A stretch of DNA of 64,000 bases from DASRFA01 sp035651755. Its GTDB lineage: Bacteria > Desulfobacterota > Binatia > UBA12015. Every line of letters begins with the position of its first letter. Position 1 is the first letter of the stretch. The translations under genes were made by a program, and so were the position numbers. Where the stretch lies: positions 186,001-250,000 of the forward strand of contig DASRFA010000056.1 of assembly GCA_035651755.1 (NCBI GenBank), written 5' to 3'. This document shows, piece by piece, positions 7,937 to 16,053 of this stretch. The notes below the pieces were generated by a model. The model saw only the letters and a list, made by a program, of their open reading frames with translations, was not told where the DNA came from and made no database searches.

Positions 7937-8995
7937 TCAGTGAAGCGTCGCGCGGAAGCGGTCCCGATAGTCGCTCGGCGGGACGCGGAGCCGCCGGAGG
8001 AACGCGCGCCGCATCGACTCGGCGGTCCCGAAGCCGCACTGCGACGCGATCGCATCCACGCCGTCGCGCGACTCCTCGAGGCGCCGGCGCGCCGCCTCGA
8101 TTCGGATCGATTCGACGAAGCGCGCCGGGGTGCGCCCGACCTCGCGCGTGAAGACGCGCGCGAAGTTGCGCGGGCTCATCGCGACCCGCCGCGCGAGCGA
8201 CTCGACCGACAGGTCGCCGCCGGGGTGGTCCGCGATCCACGCCTGCAGCTCGCGGAGCGGCTCGCGATCCGCGGTCTGTGCCGCGAGCTGCGCGCTGAAC
8301 TGCGACTGCCCGCCCGGCCGGCGGAGGAACAGGACCAGCTCGCGCGCGACGGCGAGCGCGACGTCGCGACCGAAGTCCTCCTCGACGAGCGCGAGCGCGA
8401 GGTCCATGCCGGCGGTGACGCCGGCCGAGGTGCAGATCTTCCCGTCGCGGACGAAGATCGGGTCGGGCTCGACCTGGACCGCGGGGTAGCGCTCGGCGAG
8501 GCGTGCGCACGCGCGCCAGTGCGTCGTGACGCGCTTGCCGTCGAGCAGCCCGGCCTCGGCCAGGACGAACGTGCCGGTGCACACGGACCCGAGCCGCCGG
8601 ACGCGCGGCGCGACCTTCCGGAGCCAGCGCAGAAGCGCGCGGTCCTCGGACGCCGCCTGCACCCCGGGCCCACCCGCGACGAGCAGCGTGTCGATCCCGC
8701 CGCGCACGGCGGCGTACGGGCGCGCCGCGACGAGCTCGATCCCCGACGACGCCGGGAACGGACCCGCCGACGCCGCCAGGATCTCGACCTCGTACGCGTC
8801 GTACGCGGGCTTCCCGTGGTCGCGGAGCCAGCGCCCCGAGCGCGCGAAGACCTCGAGCGGCCCGGTCACGTCGAGGATCTGGACCGCGGGAAACGCGATC
8901 ATCGCGACCCGCCGCGGCGTCCCGGCCGCGGCGGATCGCGCAGCGCGCGTCGGGGGTCGCGCGCTTCCCTCTCGCTCGGGAATGGTTCGCCTCAT
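7937..8995 (-). CDS. GlxA-type transcriptional regulator (DJ-1-like sensor + AraC HTH)
   Basis: 352 residues from ATG 8995; an ATG at 9061 would add 22 residues and cannot be excluded. Residues about 28-215 are a DJ-1/PfpI-like domain (RVAMIAFPAVQILDVTGPLEVFARS, LLVAGGPG, LGSVCTGTFVLAEAGLLDGKRVTTHW). Residues about 240-350 are an AraC-type double helix-turn-helix domain (LSVESLARRVAMSPRNFARVFTREVG, CGFGTAESMRRAFLRRLRVPPSDYR). The family regulates nitrogen, amide or nitrile metabolism genes in several bacteria. The adjacent downstream PfpI gene is the obvious candidate target or co-transcribed partner (inference). Confidence 0.88.
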   Translation of the reverse strand: MRRTIPEREGSARPPTRAARSAAAGTPRRVAMIAFPAVQILDVTGPLEVFARSGRWLRDHGKPAYDAYEVEILAASAGPFPASSGIELVAARPYAAVRGGIDTLLVAGGPGVQAASEDRALLRWLRKVAPRVRRLGSVCTGTFVLAEAGLLDGKRVTTHWRACARLAERYPAVQVEPDPIFVRDGKICTSAGVTAGMDLALALVEEDFGRDVALAVARELVLFLRRPGGQSQFSAQLAAQTADREPLRELQAWIADHPGGDLSVESLARRVAMSPRNFARVFTREVGRTPARFVESIRIEAARRRLEESRDGVDAIASQCGFGTAESMRRAFLRRLRVPPSDYRDRFRATLH

Positions 8996-9097
8996 CACGC
9001 CGCGCAAGATGGCCCGAGCGCGCGATGGCCGCAAGGACGAAGGCCCCACGGATTCGGCCATCGCGCTCGCGAGGCGGGCCGGGACGTCGGCAGCCTC

Positions 9098-10495
9098 TCA
9101 GATCCGGACGCGCCGCCACGCTCCGCCGTGGAAGCGGGCGAGGAACGCCGCGCACAGGACGCTGATGAACCCGAGCTCGCCGATCCACGCGCCGAGGACC
9201 CCGCCCTGCAGCACGACCGCCGCCAGGTAGACGAGCGGCAGCCGGAGCGCCCAGGCGAGCGTCGCCTGCACGAGGAGCGGCCAGCGCGTGTCGCCGGCGC
9301 CGCGCAGCGAGCCGTTGCACACGATCCCGAGCGCGTCGACGAGCTGGAACACCGCGCCGAGCGCGAGGAGCGGCCGTCCGAGCGCGACCAGCTCCGCGTC
9401 GCTCGTGAAGATGCCGAGCAGCACGTCGGGGATCGTCCAGAGGAGCGTCCCGACGACGAGCGCGAGGCCCGCGCCGAGCGCGAGCGCGGAGCGGTGGCTC
9501 CGCTCGGCAGCGGCGAAGTCGCGCGCGCCGACGTAGCGGCCGACCAGCGCCCCCGCGGCGATCGAGATGCCGACCGCCTGCATGAACGAGAGCGACAGGA
9601 GCTGGATCAAGGCCTGGCTCGCCGCGACCGAGCGATCGCCCATGTGCGCGATCAGGCTCGTGAAGAGCGCGAACGACGCCATGTCGAGCACCCACTGGCC
9701 GCCGATCGGCGCGCTGGTCCGGAGGAAGCGCCGGATCGCGGGCACGTGCGCCGCCACGCGGCCGGTCGCGTACGCCGCCGCGACCGAGCGCCAGCGGAAC
9801 GCGACCGCGAGCACCGCCGCACCCGTCCAGCTCGCGATCGCCATCGCCGCGCCGGCGCCGGCGACGCCCCACACCGGAAGGCCGAACGCACCGAACACGA
9901 GCCCGTACGCGAGCGTGACGTTCAGCAGGTTCGCGACGACCGCAGCGACGAGCGGCGTCCGCGTGTCGCCGAGCCCGCGGAAGAAGGACGCGAGGACCAT
10001 CGCGGTCACCGTTCCGGGCATTCCCCACAGGCGCGCGCCGGCGTACGCGACCGCGCGCTCGCGGAGCTCCGGCGACGGTCCGAGGACCGCGAAGAACGGA
10101 TCGAGGACGAATGCCGCTGCGATTGCAGCGAGGACCGCCGGCGGAAGCACCGCGTAGAGGCCCTGCCAGGTCCAGCCGCGGCACTCGCGATCCCGTCCGG
10201 CGCCGAGCTCCTGCGCGACGAACGTCTGCACGCCGCTCGCCGCCCCGACGAAGCCGCACGTGAGCGTCCAGACCCAGATCGAGGCGAAGCCGACCGCACC
10301 GAGCTCCGTCACGCCGAGGTGGCCGACGATCGCCGCGTCGACCACCTGCATCGCGGTGTCGGACAGGCTGTGCAGGACCGCGGGCGCGGCCAGCGTCGCG
10401 ACCTCGCGCACGCTGCCGCCAGAGGGGCGCTCCGGCTCCTCCGCCGCCCGGAGGGAAAAGGCTCTGCTGCTCGACACGGGAAACCTCCATCGCAC
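9098..10495 (-). CDS. MATE family efflux transporter
   Basis: 465 residues from ATG 10495. About 12 hydrophobic helices in two six-helix halves. MATE signatures include SDTAMQVVDAAIVGHLGVTELGAVGFA in helix 1-2 and the corresponding repeat in the second half (PIGGQWVLDMASFALFTSLIAHMGDRSVAASQALIQLL). Length fits the family (440-480). Such proteins export cationic drugs or metabolites using H+ or Na+ at the inner membrane. It lies directly upstream of the GlxA gene on the same strand (about 100 nt) and may be part of the same transcription unit. Confidence 0.88.
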   Translation of the reverse strand: MRWRFPVSSSRAFSLRAAEEPERPSGGSVREVATLAAPAVLHSLSDTAMQVVDAAIVGHLGVTELGAVGFASIWVWTLTCGFVGAASGVQTFVAQELGAGRDRECRGWTWQGLYAVLPPAVLAAIAAAFVLDPFFAVLGPSPELRERAVAYAGARLWGMPGTVTAMVLASFFRGLGDTRTPLVAAVVANLLNVTLAYGLVFGAFGLPVWGVAGAGAAMAIASWTGAAVLAVAFRWRSVAAAYATGRVAAHVPAIRRFLRTSAPIGGQWVLDMASFALFTSLIAHMGDRSVAASQALIQLLSLSFMQAVGISIAAGALVGRYVGARDFAAAERSHRSALALGAGLALVVGTLLWTIPDVLLGIFTSDAELVALGRPLLALGAVFQLVDALGIVCNGSLRGAGDTRWPLLVQATLAWALRLPLVYLAAVVLQGGVLGAWIGELGFISVLCAAFLARFHGGAWRRVRI

Positions 10496-10776
10496 CGAAA
10501 ACGCCCTCGCGGAACGCCTCGGCGCCGTCTCCCGGGGAGTCAGCCGGCGGCGGTTCCGCCCTCTCTCGCCCCACCGACCGGTGCCGGCGGGCAGGCGTCA
10601 AGCATCTCGAGCCGTCTCATTCGCGTCGCTCGCGCGGAAGCCGCGCAGCGCAAGCGATAGCGCGTTTGGCTGCGGGCGGGAATCGCGGCGATTCTCCGTC
10701 CGTGGAGCGTTGACTCGTGCCCGGGCGCCCGCGCTACTCTGCGCGCAGGGCGCGCCGCGCCCGGGGAGGCGAAGCG

Positions 10777-12165
10777 ATGGGCGTCGCGATCGACGAGCGG
10801 AACGACGGCGAGCGTGCGAGAGCGGGCGTCACGCCCGGGACGCGCGGGTTCGCGCACGCGCCCGAGGTCGCCGGCGGCACGCCGATGGCGAAGGCGCCCG
10901 ACCCCGAGCTCGGCTCGGCGGTCATTCCGAAGGAGCGCTACACGAGCGCGGACTTCGCCGCGCGCGAGTGGGAGGGCATGTGGCGGCGCGTCTGGCTCCT
11001 CGCCGGGTGCGAGGCGGACATTCGAGAGCCGGGCGACTACCTGACGTTCGAGATCGGCGGCGAATCGATCCTGGTCGCGCGGCTGCCGTCGGGGCGCATC
11101 GCGGCCCGACACAACGTCTGCATGCACCGCGGCAACCGGCTCCGCGAGCCCGGCGTCGGTCACGCCGATCGCTTCTCGTGCATCTTCCACGGCTGGGAGT
11201 ACGACCTCGACGGCACCCTCCTGAAGGTCACCGACGGGCAATGCTTCCCGCAGGGGACGCCGAAGGCGGAGCTCAGCCTGCGGCCGGTCGCCTGCGACAC
11301 GTGGGGCGGCTTCGTCTGGGTCAACCTCGACTCGCGCGCGGGATCGCTGCGCGACTACCTCGGCGTCCTGCCGCGTCACCTCGACCCGTATCACTTCGAG
11401 CACCAGACGGTCGTCAACGACGTCACGATCGAGATCGACTGCAACTGGAAGACCTGCGTCGACGCGTTCAACGAGTCGTACCACGTCCAGGCGACGCACC
11501 CGCGGCTCATGGAGTACTCGGACGACGTCAACGTCCAGATCGACTGCTACGAGCGGCACTCGCGCTTCCTCTACCCGCTCGCGGTCGTGAGCCCGCGCCT
11601 CGGGCGCGGCAGCGAGCTCACCGACCCGATTCGCGAGATGTTCCTGCGCGGCATCGGCCTCGACCCGGCTCCGCTCGAGGGCCGCGGCGATCGGGTGCGC
11701 GAGGCGATCGCGCGCCAGATGCGCGAGGTGGTCGGCCCGGCGATGGGCGTCGACTTCGCCGAGCTGAACGACGACCAGCTCGTCGACGACTACCACTACA
11801 CGATCTTCCCGAACGTGACCCTGAACATCCACGCGCGCGGCGCCTGGGTCTTCCGCCACCGCCCGCACCCGTCCGATCCGCAGAAGATGTACTTCGACTT
11901 CTGGAACCTGCTGCGCGCGCCGCGCGCGCAGATCGAGCGCGGCGAGCACGAGGAGCGCCGGCTCGCCGACGGCTACTCGCTCGCGCACATCCCGGGCGGC
12001 GACGTGCTCGACGAGGACATGTACAACCTCCCGCGCATCCAGGCGGGCATGCGGTCGGCCGCCTTCCCCGGACTCTGGCTCTCGACGCAGGAGCTCCGGA
12101 TCCGCCACTTCCACGACACCCTCGTGCGCTACGTCGACGGCGATCGCGCGGCAAACGGCGCTTGA
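10777..12165 (+). CDS. Rieske non-heme iron oxygenase, alpha subunit
   Basis: 462 residues from ATG 10777, chosen because GGGGAGGCG lies just upstream; an alternative start 60 nt earlier lacks one. The Rieske [2Fe-2S] ligands are Cys115-x-His117 and Cys135-x2-His138 (NVCMHRGN, FSCIFHGWEYDLDG). The C-terminal catalytic domain has NWKTCVDAFNESYHVQATHP, supplying the bridging Asp and the two His of the mononuclear iron site, and LDEDMYNLPRIQAGM, where the third (Asp) ligand is expected. Ring-hydroxylating-type oxygenases of this layout activate O2 to hydroxylate or demethylate aromatic, steroid or other substrates. It is followed 16 nt later by a Rieske ferredoxin, its likely electron donor. No beta subunit or reductase is present. 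Confidence 0.92.
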   Translation: MGVAIDERNDGERARAGVTPGTRGFAHAPEVAGGTPMAKAPDPELGSAVIPKERYTSADFAAREWEGMWRRVWLLAGCEADIREPGDYLTFEIGGESILVARLPSGRIAARHNVCMHRGNRLREPGVGHADRFSCIFHGWEYDLDGTLLKVTDGQCFPQGTPKAELSLRPVACDTWGGFVWVNLDSRAGSLRDYLGVLPRHLDPYHFEHQTVVNDVTIEIDCNWKTCVDAFNESYHVQATHPRLMEYSDDVNVQIDCYERHSRFLYPLAVVSPRLGRGSELTDPIREMFLRGIGLDPAPLEGRGDRVREAIARQMREVVGPAMGVDFAELNDDQLVDDYHYTIFPNVTLNIHARGAWVFRHRPHPSDPQKMYFDFWNLLRAPRAQIERGEHEERRLADGYSLAHIPGGDVLDEDMYNLPRIQAGMRSAAFPGLWLSTQELRIRHFHDTLVRYVDGDRAANGA

Positions 12166-12181
12166 CGGCAGGCGGACGGCG

Positions 12182-12529
12182 GTGACGGGCGAGGCGGAAA
12201 CGAGCGGAGACGACGGCTTTCGCGACGTCGCCGCGCTCGCCGACCTGGTCCCCGGCGCCAAGCTCGCCTGCGACGTCGACGGGCGGAGCGTCCTCGTCTG
12301 CAACGCGGGCGGCGAGGTGCACGCGGTCGAGAACGCGTGCACCCACGCCGGCATCCCGCTCGCGTCCGGACGCCTGCGCGGATGCATCCTCGAGTGCCCG
12401 ATGCACGGCGGGCGCTTCGACGTGCGAGACGGCCGGCCCGTCGCCGGGCCGCCCCGGCGCGCCCTCGCGCGCTTCGAGGTGCGGATCCGGGACGGCCGCG
12501 TCGCCGTCCGCGTCGCACCCGAGAGCTGA
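12182..12529 (+). CDS. Rieske-type ferredoxin
   Basis: 115 residues from the GTG at 12182. One Rieske [2Fe-2S] domain fills the protein: Cys53-x-His55 (NACTHAGIPLASG) and Cys72-x2-His75 (LECPMHGGRFDVRDG). The length and motif spacing match BphA3/NirD-like ferredoxins that carry electrons from a reductase to a Rieske oxygenase. The 16-nt gap to the oxygenase gene points to one transcript and a functional pair. The matching reductase must be encoded elsewhere. Confidence 0.9.
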   Translation: MTGEAETSGDDGFRDVAALADLVPGAKLACDVDGRSVLVCNAGGEVHAVENACTHAGIPLASGRLRGCILECPMHGGRFDVRDGRPVAGPPRRALARFEVRIRDGRVAVRVAPES

Positions 12530-12543
12530 GCTGAGAGCATGAC

Positions 12544-12683
12544 GGATGCGAGCGAAGCGACCCCGCGGGGAGTGGGGCCCCGTTGGGCTTTGCCCAATGG
12601 GGCGAGGGGAGCGTTCCCCTCGTGCGATCATCTGGGGCCCCGTTGGGCTTTGCCCAATGGGGCGAGGGGAGCGTTCCCCTCGT
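12544..12683 (+). repeat. Structured intergenic repeat, site A (two tandem hairpin units)
   Basis: Begins with GCGAGCGAAGCGA and the palindrome CCCCGCGGGG (12561-12570). Two identical 51-nt units follow at 12573-12623 and 12633-12683, a 60-nt period. Each unit folds into two hairpins: an 11-bp stem around loop TTT (12578-12588 with 12592-12602) and a 7-bp stem CGAGGGG/CCCCTCG (12603-12609 with 12616-12622). The same element recurs at 36850-37048 with altered but still paired stems. It ends 4 nt before the LLM gene start codon, filling the place of a ribosome binding site. No protein-coding role is likely. Confidence 0.85.
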
Positions 12684-12687
12684 TGAA

Positions 12688-13593
12688 ATGAAGGTCGGGG
12701 TCGTCATCCTGCCGGAGCACCGATGGCCGGAAGCGCGCGCGCTCTGGCGCCGCGTCGAGGAGCTCGGATTCGACAGCGCCTGGACCTACGATCACCTCAC
12801 CTGGCGGACGCTCCGCGATCGACCGTGGTTCGCCGCCGTCCCGACGCTCGCCGCTGCCGCGCTCGCGACCGAGAGGATCCGCCTCGGCCCGCTCGTCGCG
12901 TCGATCACCTTCCGCCACCCCGTGCCGTTCGCGAAGGAGCTCATGACGCTCGACGACCTCTCGGGGGGGCGTCTGACGCTCGGGATCGGCGCGGGCGGCC
13001 TCGGCCACGACGCGGCGGCGCTCGGCGGCGAGCCCTGGAGCGCGCGCGAGCGCTCGCAGCGCTTCGCGGAGTTCGTCGGCCTGCTCGACCGCGTGCTGCG
13101 CGAGCCGGCGACCACCGCGCGCGGCCGCTGGTACTCGGCCGAGCAGGCGCGCTCGATCCCGGGCTGCGTCCAGCGCCCGCGACTTCCGTTCGCGGTCGCG
13201 GCGCACGGGCCGCGCGCGCTCCGCGTCGCGGCGCGCTTCGGCGACGCCTGGGTCACGACGGCGAGCCCGCCGGGCTCGCCGGGCGCGACGACAGAGCAGT
13301 GTGCCGCCTACGTGCGCGACCGCGCCCGGTCGCTCGACGAGGCTTGCGCCGCCCTCGGGCGCGATCCACGGACGATCGAGCGCATGGTGCTTCTCGGGAC
13401 CGGCGCAGACCGCCCGCTCGCATCGGTGGACGCCTTCGTCGACTGCGCCGGCCGCTACGCCGAGATCGGGATCGACGAGCTCGTCGTGCCTCACCCGCGC
13501 GCGACGGAGCCCTACGCCGGGGACCCGTCGGTTCTGGAGAGGATCGCCCTGGAAGCCCTGCCGGGGCTCCGCGTCGCGCGCCCGGCCGGCTGA
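12688..13593 (+). CDS. LLM class (F420/flavin-dependent) oxidoreductase
   Basis: 301 residues from ATG 12688; a longer reading frame upstream is only repeat sequence. Luciferase-like monooxygenase fold: MKVGVVILPEHRW start, FDSAWTYDHLTW, then TERIRLGPLVASITFRHPVPFAKELMTLDDLSGGRLTLGIGAGG, the classic block in which most beta-barrel members bind FMN or F420. The C-terminal IDELVVPHP is also typical. The TIM-barrel length fits F420-dependent members (280-340). Substrate unknown; the nearby Rieske pair suggests a shared oxidative pathway (weak inference). No Shine-Dalgarno is visible because the repeat hairpin abuts the start. Confidence 0.88.
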   Translation: MKVGVVILPEHRWPEARALWRRVEELGFDSAWTYDHLTWRTLRDRPWFAAVPTLAAAALATERIRLGPLVASITFRHPVPFAKELMTLDDLSGGRLTLGIGAGGLGHDAAALGGEPWSARERSQRFAEFVGLLDRVLREPATTARGRWYSAEQARSIPGCVQRPRLPFAVAAHGPRALRVAARFGDAWVTTASPPGSPGATTEQCAAYVRDRARSLDEACAALGRDPRTIERMVLLGTGADRPLASVDAFVDCAGRYAEIGIDELVVPHPRATEPYAGDPSVLERIALEALPGLRVARPAG

Positions 13594-13662
13594 GCGCGGG
13601 GTTTCGCGCCTCGTCGGCTTTCGCCTTGCCCTCTCGGTCGCCGACCGGGATCCTGTCGTCCC

Positions 13663-16053
13663 ATGCCCGGAAGCACCGTACCGCGCGCCGCCGCGACCGA
13701 CGCCGGCCCCGCCGAGACGCGACGGCTGTCGCGTTCCGCGCGCGCCGCGCTCGCCGCCTGCCTCCTCGTGTCGGGAGCCGCGGCGCTCGTCTACGAGGTG
13801 CTCTGGCTCCGCCAGCTCGGCCTCGTCATGGGCCACACGGCGTACGCGCTGTCGACGGTGCTCACCGCCTTCCTGGGCGGGCTCGCGCTCGGCGCCTATG
13901 CCGGCGGGCGCTGGGCGCGGCGCGGTCTCGCATCGCCGATGCTCTATGCGGGCATCGAGGTCGCGATCGCGGCCGCCGCGCTCGCGATGCCGTGGCTCAT
14001 CTCCGGCCTCGACCCGCTCTTCGGCGTCGCCTATCGCGGGCTCTTCAACCGGTTCCTCGCCTACAACCTCGTGCAGTTCGCGGCCTGCGGCGCCGTGCTC
14101 GTCCTGCCGACGTTCCTCATGGGCACGACCCTGCCGATCGTCGCCGCGCTCGTCGTCGACGAGGAGAACGACGTCGGCGCCGGCACGGGGCTCCTCTACG
14201 CGATCAACAGCCTCGGGGGCGTCATCGGAGCCGGGCTCGCCGGCTTCGCGCTCCTGCCCGCGATGGGCATGCTCGCGACGAGCCGGGTCGCGGCCGCGCT
14301 GAACGTCGGCGCGGCCGCGCTCGCGTTCGCGGTCGCGCGCCGCGGCGCCGTGGCCGAGCCCGCGCCGGCGCGGAGTGCTCCCGCCGGCTCGTCGGCGGCC
14401 GACGCCGATGCCGGCGTCTGGGCCGCGCCGGCGCCCGTGCTCGTCGCGCTCCTCTACGCGGTCTCGGGCTTCGCGGCGCTCGCCCTCGAGGTGGGATGGG
14501 CGCGCCTCGTCGGGCTCTCGATCGGCTCGACGACGTACGCGTTCACGATGACGCTCGTCACCTACATCGCGGGCCTCGCGCTCGGGAGCCTCGTCGTGCC
14601 GCGCATCCCGCCGCTCGCGCGGAACCCGGTGCGCACCCTCTTCGGGCTGCACGCCGTCGTCGCGATCTGGACGCTGCTGTCGGTCTCGTACCTCGGCGAC
14701 CTCCCGGTCCGCGTCCTCGAGCTCCTCGGCACGAAGGGCCTCACCTTCAACCGCTTGCTCGCCGGAGAGCTCGTGCTGGTGCTGCTCTCGATCGCCGTCC
14801 CGACCCTCGCGCTCGGCGGCATGTTCCCGCTCGTGACCGGGCTCCTCGATCGCAGCGTGTCGTCGCCCGGCTACGCGACCGGTCTCACCTACGCCGCGAA
14901 CACGCTCGGAAACATCGCGGGCTCGTGGGTCGCCGGCTTCGTGCTCATTCCGGCGATCGGGATGCGCGGGACGATCGTGTTCGCGGCACTCCTGAGCGGG
15001 TCGGTCGGGGTCGCGTACCTGGCGCCGGCGGCGCACCTCCGGCCTTTCTGGGCGCTGCTGCGCGCCGCGCCGCTCGTCGCCGTCATGGCGGTCGCGGCGT
15101 GGCGGGCGCCCGACTGGCGGCGCGAGATCATGACCTCGGCCCCCTATCTGCTCGTGCGGGAGGTGTCGCAGTACGGCAGCGATCTCGTCAATAGCAAGAT
15201 CGGCTCAGGGGGCGTTCTGATCGAGTACCGCGAGGGCGCGACCGGCCTCGTGGCGGTCCACCAGGAGCCGGGCCAGATGATGCTCTACCAGGACGGGCTC
15301 GACGAGTCCGGCAACATGAGCCACGCGATCCGCTTCTTCGGCCACATCCCGATGATGTTCCACGGGCACGCGAAGGACGTCCTCGTGATCGGGCTCGGCG
15401 CCGGACAGACGCTGCGCGCGGTGCTCTCGCACCCGGTCGAGCGGGCCGACGTCGTCGAGCTGTCCCCGGACGTCGTCGACGTGGCCGACAAGTACTTCGC
15501 GAACGACCTGCTGTCCGATCCTCGCACGCACCTCGCGATCGCCGACGCGCGCAACCACCTGCGGTACTCGCGCGACCGCTGGGACGTGATCGTGTCGCAG
15601 CCGTCGTATCCGTGGTCGGCCGGCTCCTCGAACCTCTTCACGCGCGAGTACTTCCAGGACATGCGCGATCACCTGAAGCCGGGCGGCGTCGCGTGCAGCT
15701 GGTTCTTCACGCACGACGAGCCGACCGCGAAGTCGATCGTCCGGGCCTGGGCGGAGGTCTTCCCGAACTCCTACCTCGTCCGCGCGATGGGCGGACCGAA
15801 GGTCCTGATCGGGATGAACGACGACCGGCCGCTCGACCCGTCGGCGATCGCGGCCGCCCTCGCCGACCCCGATGCCGCGCGCGACCTGCAGGCGTTCGGC
15901 ATGCGGGACCCGAGCAACCTGATCGCGCTCATCGCCGCGCGCGGCCCGGAGCTCGCGCGGCTCGGCGCCGACGTGCCCGCCAGCGACGACGACAACGCGT
16001 ACGTGGCGTTCAACGCCCTCCGCGGGCTCTACGATCCGCCGAAGAAGCCGTAG
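13663..16053 (+). CDS. Fused membrane/spermidine synthase-like protein (paralog 1)
   Basis: 796 residues from ATG 13663. Residues about 27-500 hold 12-14 hydrophobic helices with the motif AALVYEVLWLRQLGLVMG and LSTVLTAFLGGLALGAYAGGR, characteristic of the fused MFS/spermidine-synthase family. Residues about 540-790 form a SpeE-like Rossmann methyltransferase-fold domain: VLVIGLGAGQT near 575, ERADVVELSPDVV, and WDVIVSQPSYPWSAGSSNLFT near 645. True spermidine synthases have an acidic DSSDP-type motif in this last position; here it is QPSYPW, so ordinary putrescine aminopropyl transfer is doubtful. Inner-membrane protein with the catalytic-like domain at the C terminus. Two further paralogs lie at 29.4 and 45.6 kb. 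Confidence 0.85.
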   Translation: MPGSTVPRAAATDAGPAETRRLSRSARAALAACLLVSGAAALVYEVLWLRQLGLVMGHTAYALSTVLTAFLGGLALGAYAGGRWARRGLASPMLYAGIEVAIAAAALAMPWLISGLDPLFGVAYRGLFNRFLAYNLVQFAACGAVLVLPTFLMGTTLPIVAALVVDEENDVGAGTGLLYAINSLGGVIGAGLAGFALLPAMGMLATSRVAAALNVGAAALAFAVARRGAVAEPAPARSAPAGSSAADADAGVWAAPAPVLVALLYAVSGFAALALEVGWARLVGLSIGSTTYAFTMTLVTYIAGLALGSLVVPRIPPLARNPVRTLFGLHAVVAIWTLLSVSYLGDLPVRVLELLGTKGLTFNRLLAGELVLVLLSIAVPTLALGGMFPLVTGLLDRSVSSPGYATGLTYAANTLGNIAGSWVAGFVLIPAIGMRGTIVFAALLSGSVGVAYLAPAAHLRPFWALLRAAPLVAVMAVAAWRAPDWRREIMTSAPYLLVREVSQYGSDLVNSKIGSGGVLIEYREGATGLVAVHQEPGQMMLYQDGLDESGNMSHAIRFFGHIPMMFHGHAKDVLVIGLGAGQTLRAVLSHPVERADVVELSPDVVDVADKYFANDLLSDPRTHLAIADARNHLRYSRDRWDVIVSQPSYPWSAGSSNLFTREYFQDMRDHLKPGGVACSWFFTHDEPTAKSIVRAWAEVFPNSYLVRAMGGPKVLIGMNDDRPLDPSAIAAALADPDAARDLQAFGMRDPSNLIALIAARGPELARLGADVPASDDDNAYVAFNALRGLYDPPKKP

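Noticed and set aside
12573..12683. CRISPR-like tandem repeat
   Set aside because: Only two units with a 9-nt spacer and internal hairpins; no cas genes; a related element exists elsewhere.
12583..12687. N-terminal extension of the LLM protein through the repeat (peptide GFAQWGEGSVPLV twice)
   Set aside because: Pure translation of the hairpin repeat; LLM homology begins at the ATG at 12688.
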